NCBI GenBank assembly: GCA_964586455.1
Contig: CAZPHV010000014.1
Span: forward strand, 1 to 64,000
DNA: 64,000 nt
Reading direction: 5' to 3'
DNA from: Aquimonas sp964586455
Lineage (GTDB): Bacteria > Pseudomonadota > Gammaproteobacteria > Xanthomonadales > Xanthomonadaceae
Below are positions 7,345-15,164 of this stretch, in pieces. The notes beneath the pieces were generated by a model that saw only the letters and a list, made by a program, of their open reading frames with translations, was not told the DNA's origin and searched no databases. Within the stretch, counting starts at the first letter, position 1. Each line of letters begins with the position of its first letter. A program made the translations under genes and the position numbers.

Positions 7345-9957
7345 ATGACCTGCTCAAAACATTTGATTTCCTTCGCTATTCTTTCCCTCGCTGCCGTTTC
7401 CCCGGGCGTGAATGCCCAAGCGCTGTCAAAGGGGACTCCAGAAGAACCTTCCTACTGCACCACTGGCGCCGCCCCCGGCACGTCAGCACCCGGCAACGGC
7501 GGCTACGGCCTATACAGAGAAGGTCAGCTGTACTTCGCCGACCTGGTTCCGAGCGGCAGCTCCACGCCTCCTTGCGATTGGGCGACCGCCGCCCGGTACC
7601 GACTCGACTTGCCTCAGCTTCCTGGCTTGAGTGAAGCGCGTTTGAACCTGAGGACCGGCGTCAGCGTGACCAGCCTTGCCGGTCAGAGCCGCCGGTTGGT
7701 GGCTTCAACCATCAGCCCCGTGCTGTGCACCAGCTTTCTGAACATCGCCAACCCCCCGGGCGGTCTCGCGCTCGACTCTCTCTACGCGCTGGAGCTGACC
7801 AACGGCGGCGGCCAGCGGGTGGGAGAGGTCTGCACGACCAATCAACCCGGATCTGATCCTTCACGCTGCCTTTGGGGTGTTCGAACGCTTTCGGTGCTGT
7901 TCGGGCAAGGCACGGCGCTCAGCCGAATCACGGCGGGCGTCGCCACGACGCAGAGCTCCTTGCCCTACGTTCAGTGCTACGACGCCACGATCCCCAACGC
8001 GACGCTCTCTGCCGCGCCTAACCCGGGTGACCTCGTGTTCGGGAACGGCTTTGAATCGCCTGTGCCCGATGTGAGAGTGCAGTTCGTCGCTGACAGCTCA
8101 GGCCAGGAGCCGCTCGAACAGTTAGTGCATACCGTCAATGTGCCGGGAACCTACCGCGTTGTTGTCAGCAACCGCTCGACAATTGCGCTGTCGGGCGTGC
8201 GCCTCCGCGAATTCCTCCCCGGGGCAGGCGGTTCACTCTCGCCTACGGTGACTGCGCTGTCCTGCAATGAGCTCTCTGCTTCCGGTCCGACACCCTGCCC
8301 AAGTCTCACGCTTGACATGCAGATCGACCTTGCGGCCGATCAGACGCGTGTATTCCGGGTTGAGCGCCAGGTAAGCGGCGGGGCGGCAATTGACCCTTCC
8401 GTGGGTGCCTTGCTTGCGGTGGCTGCGTTCATCGACCCGGCTCAGGGCGTGGATGCCAATCCGTCCGACAATGTCCGTTCGCTGCGCGTGGGCACGGTCA
8501 CGCTTCCGGCCTTCAACGTGAACGCCACAGTGTCCGGTGGCAACGGCACGGTGACGCCGGCACTTCAACAGACAACCCAGGGTCAGGCGGCAAATTTTAC
8601 CTTTGCCCCTGCGGCCAACTATCAGGTCAATGCGGCCAGTGATAACTGTGGCGCGGAGGGCTCCTCTGCCGGTACGCGCACCAACCTCACCTACAGCATT
8701 CCAAACATCACCCAGGCTTGCACTCTCACGGTCAGCTACCGCCCAGTGCAGTACGCGGTGACCGCGACCGCTAGTGGAAACGGTGAGGTGTCGCCGGGAA
8801 CCCAGCAGGTCGACCATGGCGCTACTGCCAGCTTCACAGTCACGCCGACGGTCGGCTTCACGGCGGCTGGCAACGCGGGCTCGGCTGCTTGCGGAACGGT
8901 CACCAATGCGGGTGGCAACACCTGGACCGCAGGCGCGATCACCGGCGCCTGCGCGGTGAACTTCACGTTCTCGCAGAATCAGTACACGGTGACGCCGCAG
9001 GTGGTGGGCAACGGCACGGTGTCGCCGAGTTCGCCGCAGACCGTCGCGCACGGCCAGAACACCTTCTTCACCCTGACGCCGGCGGCGAATCACCGCATCG
9101 CCAGTGTCACCGGCTGCGGCGGCACGCTGATCGGCAACAACTACCTGATCAACAACCTGCAGGGCAGCTGCAGCCTCACTGCCACGTTCGAGCTGATGAC
9201 CTATAGCTTCGGCGCGACGGCGACCAGCAACGGCAGCATTGGCATCCTCAACTCGCCCGTCGTGCACGGTTCCAAGGGCAGCTTCACTGTTGCACCGGCG
9301 ACGGGTTACAGCACGGATGAAGCTTCTGTAGAGGGCACGCCGGAATGCAACGGCGTCACGAAGCTCAGCGGAGCCGACTGGGAGACCGGAGCGATCACTT
9401 CCAGCGGCTGCGTGATCTCTGCTGAGTTCACCATCAACCAGTACGCGGTGCGGGTGACCACCTCGGGCGGCAACGGCACGATCGGTGACCCAGCGGGTTC
9501 GGATCCGGTGGACCAGACGGTCGACTACAACTCCACGGCCAGCGTGCGGGTCACGCCGGCGGTGGGCCACAGCCCGGTGTTCGGCACCCCCAGCGTGGGT
9601 AGCTGCAGCTTCAGCGATCCCGAGCAGGATCAGGTCTGGACCAGTTCGGCGATCACCGAGGCTTGCGAGATCAACGTGAGCTTTGCTCGCAATAGCTACA
9701 TTGTGAGCGCAGTGCTTTCAGCGAGCAGCCAATCGGGCAGCGCGTTGATTTCTCCGAGCACCCAGCCAGTGCTGCACGGTAGTAATTCGCTTGTCATCTC
9801 GGTCGATGTCAATCCGGGCTTCTCGATTCAGGGTGTCTCCGGATGCCCAAATCTGCAGACGATCACCGCAGGCATCCCGGGAGACACCCCGGCCGCCTAT
9901 CGCGTCAACAATGTCACCGCTGCGTGCTCGGTGGAGTTCAACGTCGTTGCTGATTGA
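7345..9957 (+). CDS. Large secreted protein with six InlB B-like repeats and an internal FxNGFE motif
   Basis: The product is 870 residues, starting with a signal peptide (MTCSKHLISFAILSLAAVSP, cleavage near VNA-QA). Residues about 30-230 form an unrecognised extracellular module. FGNGFE at 232-237 (nt 8038-8055) matches the C-terminal tag of three other secreted proteins in this window. Residues 240-385 resemble a DUF11/CARDB-like beta-sandwich. Six repeats of about 75-85 residues then run to the end, each starting Y-x-V-x-x-x-x-x-G-N-G-x-[VI]-x-P, the divergent InlB B-repeat or 'Bacterial repeat' pattern. Each repeat carries two Cys, suggesting one disulfide per repeat. ATG 7345 has AGG 6 nt upstream; ATG 7330 is the alternative. 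A cell-surface or extracellular role such as adhesion is inferred. A terminator follows. Confidence 0.82.
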   Translation: MTCSKHLISFAILSLAAVSPGVNAQALSKGTPEEPSYCTTGAAPGTSAPGNGGYGLYREGQLYFADLVPSGSSTPPCDWATAARYRLDLPQLPGLSEARLNLRTGVSVTSLAGQSRRLVASTISPVLCTSFLNIANPPGGLALDSLYALELTNGGGQRVGEVCTTNQPGSDPSRCLWGVRTLSVLFGQGTALSRITAGVATTQSSLPYVQCYDATIPNATLSAAPNPGDLVFGNGFESPVPDVRVQFVADSSGQEPLEQLVHTVNVPGTYRVVVSNRSTIALSGVRLREFLPGAGGSLSPTVTALSCNELSASGPTPCPSLTLDMQIDLAADQTRVFRVERQVSGGAAIDPSVGALLAVAAFIDPAQGVDANPSDNVRSLRVGTVTLPAFNVNATVSGGNGTVTPALQQTTQGQAANFTFAPAANYQVNAASDNCGAEGSSAGTRTNLTYSIPNITQACTLTVSYRPVQYAVTATASGNGEVSPGTQQVDHGATASFTVTPTVGFTAAGNAGSAACGTVTNAGGNTWTAGAITGACAVNFTFSQNQYTVTPQVVGNGTVSPSSPQTVAHGQNTFFTLTPAANHRIASVTGCGGTLIGNNYLINNLQGSCSLTATFELMTYSFGATATSNGSIGILNSPVVHGSKGSFTVAPATGYSTDEASVEGTPECNGVTKLSGADWETGAITSSGCVISAEFTINQYAVRVTTSGGNGTIGDPAGSDPVDQTVDYNSTASVRVTPAVGHSPVFGTPSVGSCSFSDPEQDQVWTSSAITEACEINVSFARNSYIVSAVLSASSQSGSALISPSTQPVLHGSNSLVISVDVNPGFSIQGVSGCPNLQTITAGIPGDTPAAYRVNNVTAACSVEFNVVAD

Positions 9958-10011
9958 TTGACGTCTGAGTTCTCCGGCTCCTGGTTCAGGGGGGAGGAGC
10001 ACGTTACGCAG

Positions 10012-10040
10012 CGCCGGAGCTTGCTCCGGCGTTTGCTTTT
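10012..10040 (+). terminator. Rho-independent terminator after the secreted repeat protein
   Basis: CGCCGGAGC (10012-10020) is complementary to GCTCCGGCG (10023-10031), separated by TT and followed by TTTGCTTTT. The stem sits 55 bp after the stop codon of the repeat protein and 18 bp before relA, separating the two transcripts. Confidence 0.88.
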
Positions 10041-10057
10041 GAAGTCCACTGTCAGGC

Positions 10058-12229
10058 ATGAGCAAGCCCGCACTTTCCACACCCGCCGACTGGCTGTCGC
10101 TTCGTGCGCCGCAGACGGCTCGCTTGGGCGACGATGTTCGGGCGTGGATCTGCGAGCGCGCAACCGAGTTGCCCGAGGCCGCGGAGCTGGCCGATACACT
10201 CGCATTGCTGGATCGGTTGGGCGCTGACACCGAGACCCTCCAGGCGGCACTGCTGTACGCCGCAGCGCCCACGGTTGCAGCGGCCGGCGCCGGGTCGCAA
10301 GGCGCGGCGACTATGGCACCTGAACCACCCGCCCCCTGGCCGGTTTCGCCTGCGGTCAAGGCGCTGCTGGAAGGGCAGCACGAGGCCGAAAAGGTGTGGG
10401 CGCTGTGGGGCGAGCGCGGCGCGCGCAGCAGTGCCGAGGGTCTGCGAAGACTGCTGCTGTCGATCATCCGCGACCTGCGCGGCGTGCTGATCCTGCTGGC
10501 GCGTCAGCTGGCCAAGATGCGCGCCGCGGCCGAGCTGGAGGACGACGCGCGACGTCGCCTTGCCCAGCTCACCGCCGATATCCACGCGCCGCTGGCCAAT
10601 CGGCTCGGCATCTGGCAGGTGAAGTGGGAGCTGGAAGACCTGGCCTTCCGCTATCTGCATCCCGACACCTATCGGCGCATCGCCAAGCTGCTGGATGAGA
10701 AGCGCGGCGACCGCGAGCGTTTCATCGAGGACGCCAAGGCGCGGCTGCGCGCAGCGCTGGCGGAAGCCGGCATCCGCGCCGACGTGGCGGGGCGACCGAA
10801 GCACATCTACAGCATCTGGAAGAAGATGCAGCGCAAGGATGTGCCGTTCTCCGACCTCTATGACATCCGCGCGGTGCGCGTGCTGGTGGATGACCTTACT
10901 GGCTGCTACGCCGCGCTCGGCGTTGCGCACACGCTATGGTCGCCGGTGCCGGCCGAGTTCGACGACTACATCGCGAACCCGAAGGGCAACAACTACCGCA
11001 GCCTGCACACCGCGGTGCTGGGGCCCGAGGGCAAGACTCTCGAGATCCAGATCCGCACCCACGAGATGCATGCGCATGCCGAGCTCGGCGTGGCCGCGCA
11101 CTGGCGCTACAAGGAAGGTGGCGGCGGAGACGCCGAGTTCGAACGCAAGATCGCCTGGATGCGCCAGCTGCTCGAGGGCAAGGAGGGCGAAGAGGACACC
11201 GCCCTGTTGGCCGGGCTGTCGACCGAGCTGATCGAGGACCGGGTCTATGTGTTGACTCCGCAGGGGCAGGTGATCGATCTGCCGCGCGGCGGCACCGTGC
11301 TGGACTTCGCTTACCACGTGCACACCGAAGTCGGTCACCGCTGCCGCGGCGCCAAGGTCAACGGCCGCATCGTGCCGCTGACCTATGCGCCGCGCTCGGG
11401 CGATCGAGTCGAAATCCTGACCAGCAAAGTGGCCGAGCCGCGCCGCGACTGGCTGTTGCAGGGCGCCGGCTATCTCATTTCGGGCCGCGCCCGCGACAAG
11501 GTGCGCGCGTGGTTCCACAAGCTTGATCAGGCGCGCAACCTTCAGGAAGGCCGTGAGGTGCTGGACAAGGAGCTCAAGCGCCTCGCCCTGCATCAGCTGG
11601 ACCTCAACCTGGCGCTGCCCAAGCTGCGGCTTCCGCGCGTCGAGGACCTGTACTTCGCAGTGGCGCTGGGTGACATCAGTCCCAGCCAGGTCGCGCGCGC
11701 CTTGCATGAGGTGACCCGGCCGAAGGCTGAGGCCGAGGTCCACAAGCCGCTGGTGTCGGCGGCCAAGCCACCGAAGCCCGATCGCGGGCTGACCATCGAA
11801 GGCGTGGGCAATTTGCTGACCCAGCTGGCGCGCTGCTGCCAGCCCGTCGCTGGCGATCCGATCGCCGGGTTTCTCACCCGCGGCCGCGGTGTGAGTATTC
11901 ACCGCGAGGACTGCCCCTCGATGCAGCATCTTGCCGCCCGCCACCCGGAGCGCCTGCTGCCTGTGGAGTGGGGCCGCCGCGGCGGCCAGAGCTACCAGGT
12001 CGACGTGCTGGTGCGTGGCATCGACCGCAAGTGGCTGCTGAAGGACTTGAGTAACGTGATCGGCGTGGCCAACGCCTACGTGCTCGGCGTGAACAGCCGG
12101 GTCGACCCTGACACCTCCAAGGCCGAGCTGCGGTTTTCGCTGCGCGTCAACGACTTCCAGCAGCTGGGCGAGTTGCTCGGAAAGATGGCTGCAGTACCTG
12201 GCGTCAGCGACGTCCGGCGCACGCCCTGA
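10058..12229 (+). CDS. relA: GTP pyrophosphokinase RelA (stringent response)
   Basis: RelA makes (p)ppGpp from ATP and GTP/GDP on ribosomes stalled with uncharged tRNA. The 723-residue product has the full long-RSH layout. A degenerate HD region occupies about 30-170, a synthetase domain about 230-350 (KHIYSIWKKMQ, YDIRAVRVLVDD, NPKGNNYRSLHTAVLGPEGK, EIQIRT, HAELGVAAHWRYKEG), and TGS about 394-455 (DRVYVLTPQGQVIDLPRGG). The zinc-finger/RIS region (LARCCQPVAGDPIAGF) is near 590 and ACT is at about 648-720. The HD positions are lost: Ala-rich sequence stands where the metal-binding HD of SpoT would be, so a synthetase-only RelA rather than SpoT is inferred. It starts 18 bp after a terminator and stands alone. 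Confidence 0.95.
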   Translation: MSKPALSTPADWLSLRAPQTARLGDDVRAWICERATELPEAAELADTLALLDRLGADTETLQAALLYAAAPTVAAAGAGSQGAATMAPEPPAPWPVSPAVKALLEGQHEAEKVWALWGERGARSSAEGLRRLLLSIIRDLRGVLILLARQLAKMRAAAELEDDARRRLAQLTADIHAPLANRLGIWQVKWELEDLAFRYLHPDTYRRIAKLLDEKRGDRERFIEDAKARLRAALAEAGIRADVAGRPKHIYSIWKKMQRKDVPFSDLYDIRAVRVLVDDLTGCYAALGVAHTLWSPVPAEFDDYIANPKGNNYRSLHTAVLGPEGKTLEIQIRTHEMHAHAELGVAAHWRYKEGGGGDAEFERKIAWMRQLLEGKEGEEDTALLAGLSTELIEDRVYVLTPQGQVIDLPRGGTVLDFAYHVHTEVGHRCRGAKVNGRIVPLTYAPRSGDRVEILTSKVAEPRRDWLLQGAGYLISGRARDKVRAWFHKLDQARNLQEGREVLDKELKRLALHQLDLNLALPKLRLPRVEDLYFAVALGDISPSQVARALHEVTRPKAEAEVHKPLVSAAKPPKPDRGLTIEGVGNLLTQLARCCQPVAGDPIAGFLTRGRGVSIHREDCPSMQHLAARHPERLLPVEWGRRGGQSYQVDVLVRGIDRKWLLKDLSNVIGVANAYVLGVNSRVDPDTSKAELRFSLRVNDFQQLGELLGKMAAVPGVSDVRRTP

Positions 12230-12289
12230 GCCGCGCAGGACCGCAAGGATTGCATTCAGCGCCGCCCAAGCGCCCGCGAATCGCAGACA

Positions 12290-12979
12290 ATGCCGTGTAT
12301 GCCCGTTTTGCCTGCCGCCTCTGCCGCGCCCTCGCTGGACTGGTTCGCCAGTGCTGCCGGTGCGCGCCTGCTGGCCTGCGAAGCGCCCGGCCTGCAGGAC
12401 CACGGTGCGCGATGCATCGGCAGCCGCGCTCTGCTGCTGTGCGGCAGTCGCGCCGCCGGCTTCGATCTGGAACTGGCGGGGCCGCGCGCTCCGGTGCGGG
12501 TCGGGTTCGATGCACGCAGAGAGGCGCTGACCGGTCCGCTGCGCGCACGGCTGGGTGGCCTGCCGTTCTGTCGCGAGAGCTTCGGGCTGATCCTCGCCTG
12601 GCATTTGCCATCCCACGCTGCATTTGAACAGTTCGATTTCGCTGAAGCTGCGGAACTCCTGCAGCCTGAAGGCGAACTGATCCTGGTGGGCCTGAACGGA
12701 CTGTCGGCTTGGCGTCTGCACTGGCAGCGCTACGGCCTGCGCTCCCTGGCGCCGGCGCGCATCCGTCAGCGCGCGCAGGCGGCAGGATTCGAGGTGCGCG
12801 CCCTGCGCGGGCTGGGGCCTCGCTGGCCCTGGTCGCTGGGCACCGAGCCTGCGCCTGCGGTGCTGCAGTCGCCCACGCTGTGCGCCAGCCTGCTGATGCA
12901 GCTGAAGCGGCGCCGACCCGGAATGACCCCGCTGCCCGCGCGCCGTGCGCTGGCCGCTGCCCGTTATGGAGCTTCATGA
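12290..12979 (+). CDS. yafS: YafS-like SAM-dependent methyltransferase family protein
   Basis: The 229-residue cytoplasmic protein has a class I methyltransferase-like core. LPFCRESFGLILAWHLP corresponds to the motif after the acidic SAM-binding loop, and LQPEGELILVGLNGLSAWRLHWQ to the late beta-strand region, with the long GLRSLAPARIRQRAQAAGFEV helix typical of YafS. The glycine-rich SAM loop is poorly preserved in the N-terminal part, so catalytic activity is uncertain. Its position directly before rnhA and dnaQ matches E. coli yafS-rnhA-dnaQ, which is the main reason for the name. The stop overlaps the rnhA start (ATGA). Confidence 0.72.
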   Translation: MPCMPVLPAASAAPSLDWFASAAGARLLACEAPGLQDHGARCIGSRALLLCGSRAAGFDLELAGPRAPVRVGFDARREALTGPLRARLGGLPFCRESFGLILAWHLPSHAAFEQFDFAEAAELLQPEGELILVGLNGLSAWRLHWQRYGLRSLAPARIRQRAQAAGFEVRALRGLGPRWPWSLGTEPAPAVLQSPTLCASLLMQLKRRRPGMTPLPARRALAAARYGAS

Positions 12980-13422
12980 AAGACGTCGAGATCTACACCG
13001 ATGGCGCCTGCCTCGGAAATCCTGGCCCGGGGGGCTGGGGCGCGCTGCTGCGCCATGGCGAACACGAAAAGGAGCTCGCCGGTGGCGAGCGAGACACGAC
13101 CAACAACCGCATGGAACTGCTGGCTGCGATTCGCGCGCTGGAGGCCCTGCGCGAGCCCTGTCGGGTGGTGTTGCACACCGACTCGCAGTACGTACAGAAG
13201 GGCATCAGCGAGTGGATCGGTGGCTGGCAGCGACGCGGCTGGAAGACCGCCGACGGCAAGCCGGTCAAGAACGATGACCTCTGGCGCGAACTGCTGGCGG
13301 CTCAGAAGCCGCACAAAGTCGATTGGCGTTGGGTGCGCGGTCATTCGGGCCATGTCGAGAACGAGCGGGTGGACCAACTCGCCCGCGAGGCCGCGCTGCG
13401 CATCAAGGAGAAGGCCGCATGA
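12976..13422 (+). CDS. rnhA: Ribonuclease HI
   Basis: RNase HI cleaves the RNA strand of RNA-DNA hybrids (R-loops, primers) in the cytoplasm. The 148-residue product has the complete two-metal active site: Asp9 (YTDGACLGNPGPGGWG), Glu47 (TTNNRMELLA), Asp69 (HTDSQYVQKGI) and Asp133 (ENERVDQLAREA), with His123 in RGHSGHVENE. The basic handle region GWQRRGWKTADGKPVKN is present, as in E. coli RNase HI. The open frame runs on upstream inside yafS, but the ATG at 12976 overlaps the yafS stop and gives the canonical N terminus. In E. coli rnhA and dnaQ are divergent; here they are co-directional and coupled by an ATGA overlap. Confidence 0.96.
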   Translation: MKDVEIYTDGACLGNPGPGGWGALLRHGEHEKELAGGERDTTNNRMELLAAIRALEALREPCRVVLHTDSQYVQKGISEWIGGWQRRGWKTADGKPVKNDDLWRELLAAQKPHKVDWRWVRGHSGHVENERVDQLAREAALRIKEKAA

Positions 13423-14126
13423 GGCAGGTCGTACTGGACACCGAAACCACCGGCATGCCGGTCGAGCGCGGCCATCGCATCATCGAAATCGGCGCGGTCG
13501 AAATCGTCAATCGGCGCCTGACCGGGCGTAGTTTTCACCACTACATCCACCCCGAGCGCGAGATCGACCAGGGTGCGCAGGCGGTGCACGGCATCAGCCT
13601 GGAATCGTTGGAAGGCAAGCCGCGCTTCGCTGGTATCGCCGATGAACTGATCGAGTTCCTGCGCGGCGCCGAGCTGATCGCCCACAACGCGGCCTTCGAT
13701 GTCGGTTTCCTCAACGCCGAGCTGGCGCGGGTGCCGAATGCGCCCAGTGTGCGCGAGCTGGCGATCGTCACCGACACCCTGGCGATGGCCCGCGAGCGCT
13801 ACCCCGGCCAGCGCAACAGTCTGGATGCGCTGTGCAAACGCCTCGGCGTGGACAACGGCCATCGCAACCTGCACGGCGCACTGCTCGACGCCGAGCTGCT
13901 GGCAGACGTCTATCTGGCAATGACCTCGGGCCAGACCGATCTGGGCCTGGCGGTCGCGGTCGAAACCGCGGCGGCGGCCAGCGCACGTCGGGTGCACTTT
14001 GATCCTGCCCTGCTGCGTGTGGTGGCGGCGGACGCCGACGACCTCGACGCCCATCGCGCCTGGATCGACAAGCTCAAGGGCGCGAGTGGCGGTCGCAGCC
14101 TGTGGCCGGAGGCGGCCGAGGCGTGA
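13419..14126 (+). CDS. dnaQ: DNA polymerase III epsilon subunit (3'-5' proofreading exonuclease)
   Basis: DnaQ is the proofreading subunit of the replicative polymerase core. The 235-residue length fits. Exo I is VVLDTETTGMP (Asp7, Glu9). Exo II is around ELIAHNAAFDVGFLNAE, and Exo IIIe is NLHGALLDAELLADVY with the catalytic His and Asp. The C-terminal quarter is the variable polymerase-binding segment. The ATG at 13419 overlaps the rnhA stop, and the GTG of the downstream kinase overlaps the dnaQ stop (GTGA). This makes a four-gene chain yafS-rnhA-dnaQ-kinase with no spacer. Confidence 0.95.
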   Translation: MRQVVLDTETTGMPVERGHRIIEIGAVEIVNRRLTGRSFHHYIHPEREIDQGAQAVHGISLESLEGKPRFAGIADELIEFLRGAELIAHNAAFDVGFLNAELARVPNAPSVRELAIVTDTLAMARERYPGQRNSLDALCKRLGVDNGHRNLHGALLDAELLADVYLAMTSGQTDLGLAVAVETAAAASARRVHFDPALLRVVAADADDLDAHRAWIDKLKGASGGRSLWPEAAEA

Positions 14127-15145
14127 AGCGCGAGCCGCTCGCGCTGCCGGTGGACAGCCCACGCGAGGTCGCGGGTTTCCGTATCCAGCGCCTGCTCGGC
14201 GGAGGCAGCAGCACGCGTGTGTATCTCGCCGAACACCCTCTGCGGCATCGGCCGGTGGCGGTCAAACTGGTGCGCGCCGACCTGCAGGCCGACGTCGACA
14301 GCCTTGAAGAGCTGCTGGATGCGGTGCAACTGGCGCGCGGGCTGAAGCATCCGCATCTGGAACGGCTGATCGAAGTGCAGCGCGGCCCGGACAGCGTCCA
14401 GATCGTCAGTGAGTACCTGCCCGGCGGCAGCCTGCGACAGCGCCTCGAAACCCAGCCCGCGTTGCCGCCGGCGCAGGCCCTGAACCTGCTGCGGCAGGTG
14501 TTGGCCGGTCTTTCTGCGCTGCATGCGCGCGGCTTGGTGCATCGCGACGTCAAGCCCGGCAACGTGCTGTTCGACGCAGAAGGCAGCGCTGTTCTGGTCG
14601 ATTACGGCCTGCTTCAACGCATGCGTCCGGACAGCACGGTCGGCCCGGCCGACAGCGTGCTGCCACCTGCACTGGGTTCGGGCTCTTCGCGTGCGGGCCA
14701 GATCGCCGGGACAGCCGCCTACATGGCACCCGAGCAGGCTCGCGGTGAGCGCGTCGACGCGCGTACTGACCTCTACAGTCTCGGCGTCATGAGCTTCGAG
14801 ATGCTAAGCGGAAGCCTGCCCTACCAGGCGGACGACCCGCTGGCCCTGGCCGAGCTGCACGAGCACGCAGCCTTGCCGGAGTTGCCGCGCGCGGTCGCTT
14901 GGCTGCAGCCGCTGGTCGATGGCCTGATGGCCAAGCGCAGCGAGGACCGCCTCGATTCCGCGCGCGCCGTGCTCGACGTGATCGAAACCCTGGTGCTGGC
15001 CGAGCCGGCAGCTGCCGACATCGCCCCGCGCAGCACCTCGCGTTTGCTACGAGCGCCGCGGATGCAGCGCTCTCCGTGGCGGATGGCTTTCTGGCTGGCT
15101 GGCGCGCTGCTGATCGCGCTGTTGCTGGTCCTGCTATCGCGCTAA
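14123..15145 (+). CDS. Hanks-type serine/threonine protein kinase with C-terminal membrane anchor
   Basis: The product is a 340-residue eukaryotic-like kinase. A glycine-rich loop (LLGGGSSTRVYLAE, about 24-37) is followed by the ATP-binding Lys48 (VAVKLV). The catalytic loop is HRDVKPGNVLF (Asp141), the magnesium motif is DYG at 159-161 instead of DFG, and activation-segment APE appears as YMAPEQARGE. One hydrophobic helix near the C terminus (FWLAGALLIALLLVLL) anchors it, leaving the kinase in the cytoplasm and almost nothing outside, so there is no extracellular sensor domain. The GTG start at 14123 overlaps the dnaQ stop by 4 bp. The substrate is unknown. The gene converges with the protease at 15165, 19 bp away. 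Confidence 0.88.
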   Translation: MKREPLALPVDSPREVAGFRIQRLLGGGSSTRVYLAEHPLRHRPVAVKLVRADLQADVDSLEELLDAVQLARGLKHPHLERLIEVQRGPDSVQIVSEYLPGGSLRQRLETQPALPPAQALNLLRQVLAGLSALHARGLVHRDVKPGNVLFDAEGSAVLVDYGLLQRMRPDSTVGPADSVLPPALGSGSSRAGQIAGTAAYMAPEQARGERVDARTDLYSLGVMSFEMLSGSLPYQADDPLALAELHEHAALPELPRAVAWLQPLVDGLMAKRSEDRLDSARAVLDVIETLVLAEPAAADIAPRSTSRLLRAPRMQRSPWRMAFWLAGALLIALLLVLLSR

Positions 15146-15164
15146 CCGGGGTCGGCGCAACGCG

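Noticed and set aside
8233..9570. A 445-codon minus-strand frame opposite the B-repeat protein
   Set aside because: It is Arg/Val/His-rich, mirrors the plus-strand repeats, and lacks a ribosome-binding site or motif.
10934..12721. A 595-codon minus-strand frame opposite relA
   Set aside because: The plus strand is clearly RelA with all domains; the antisense frame has no recognisable features.
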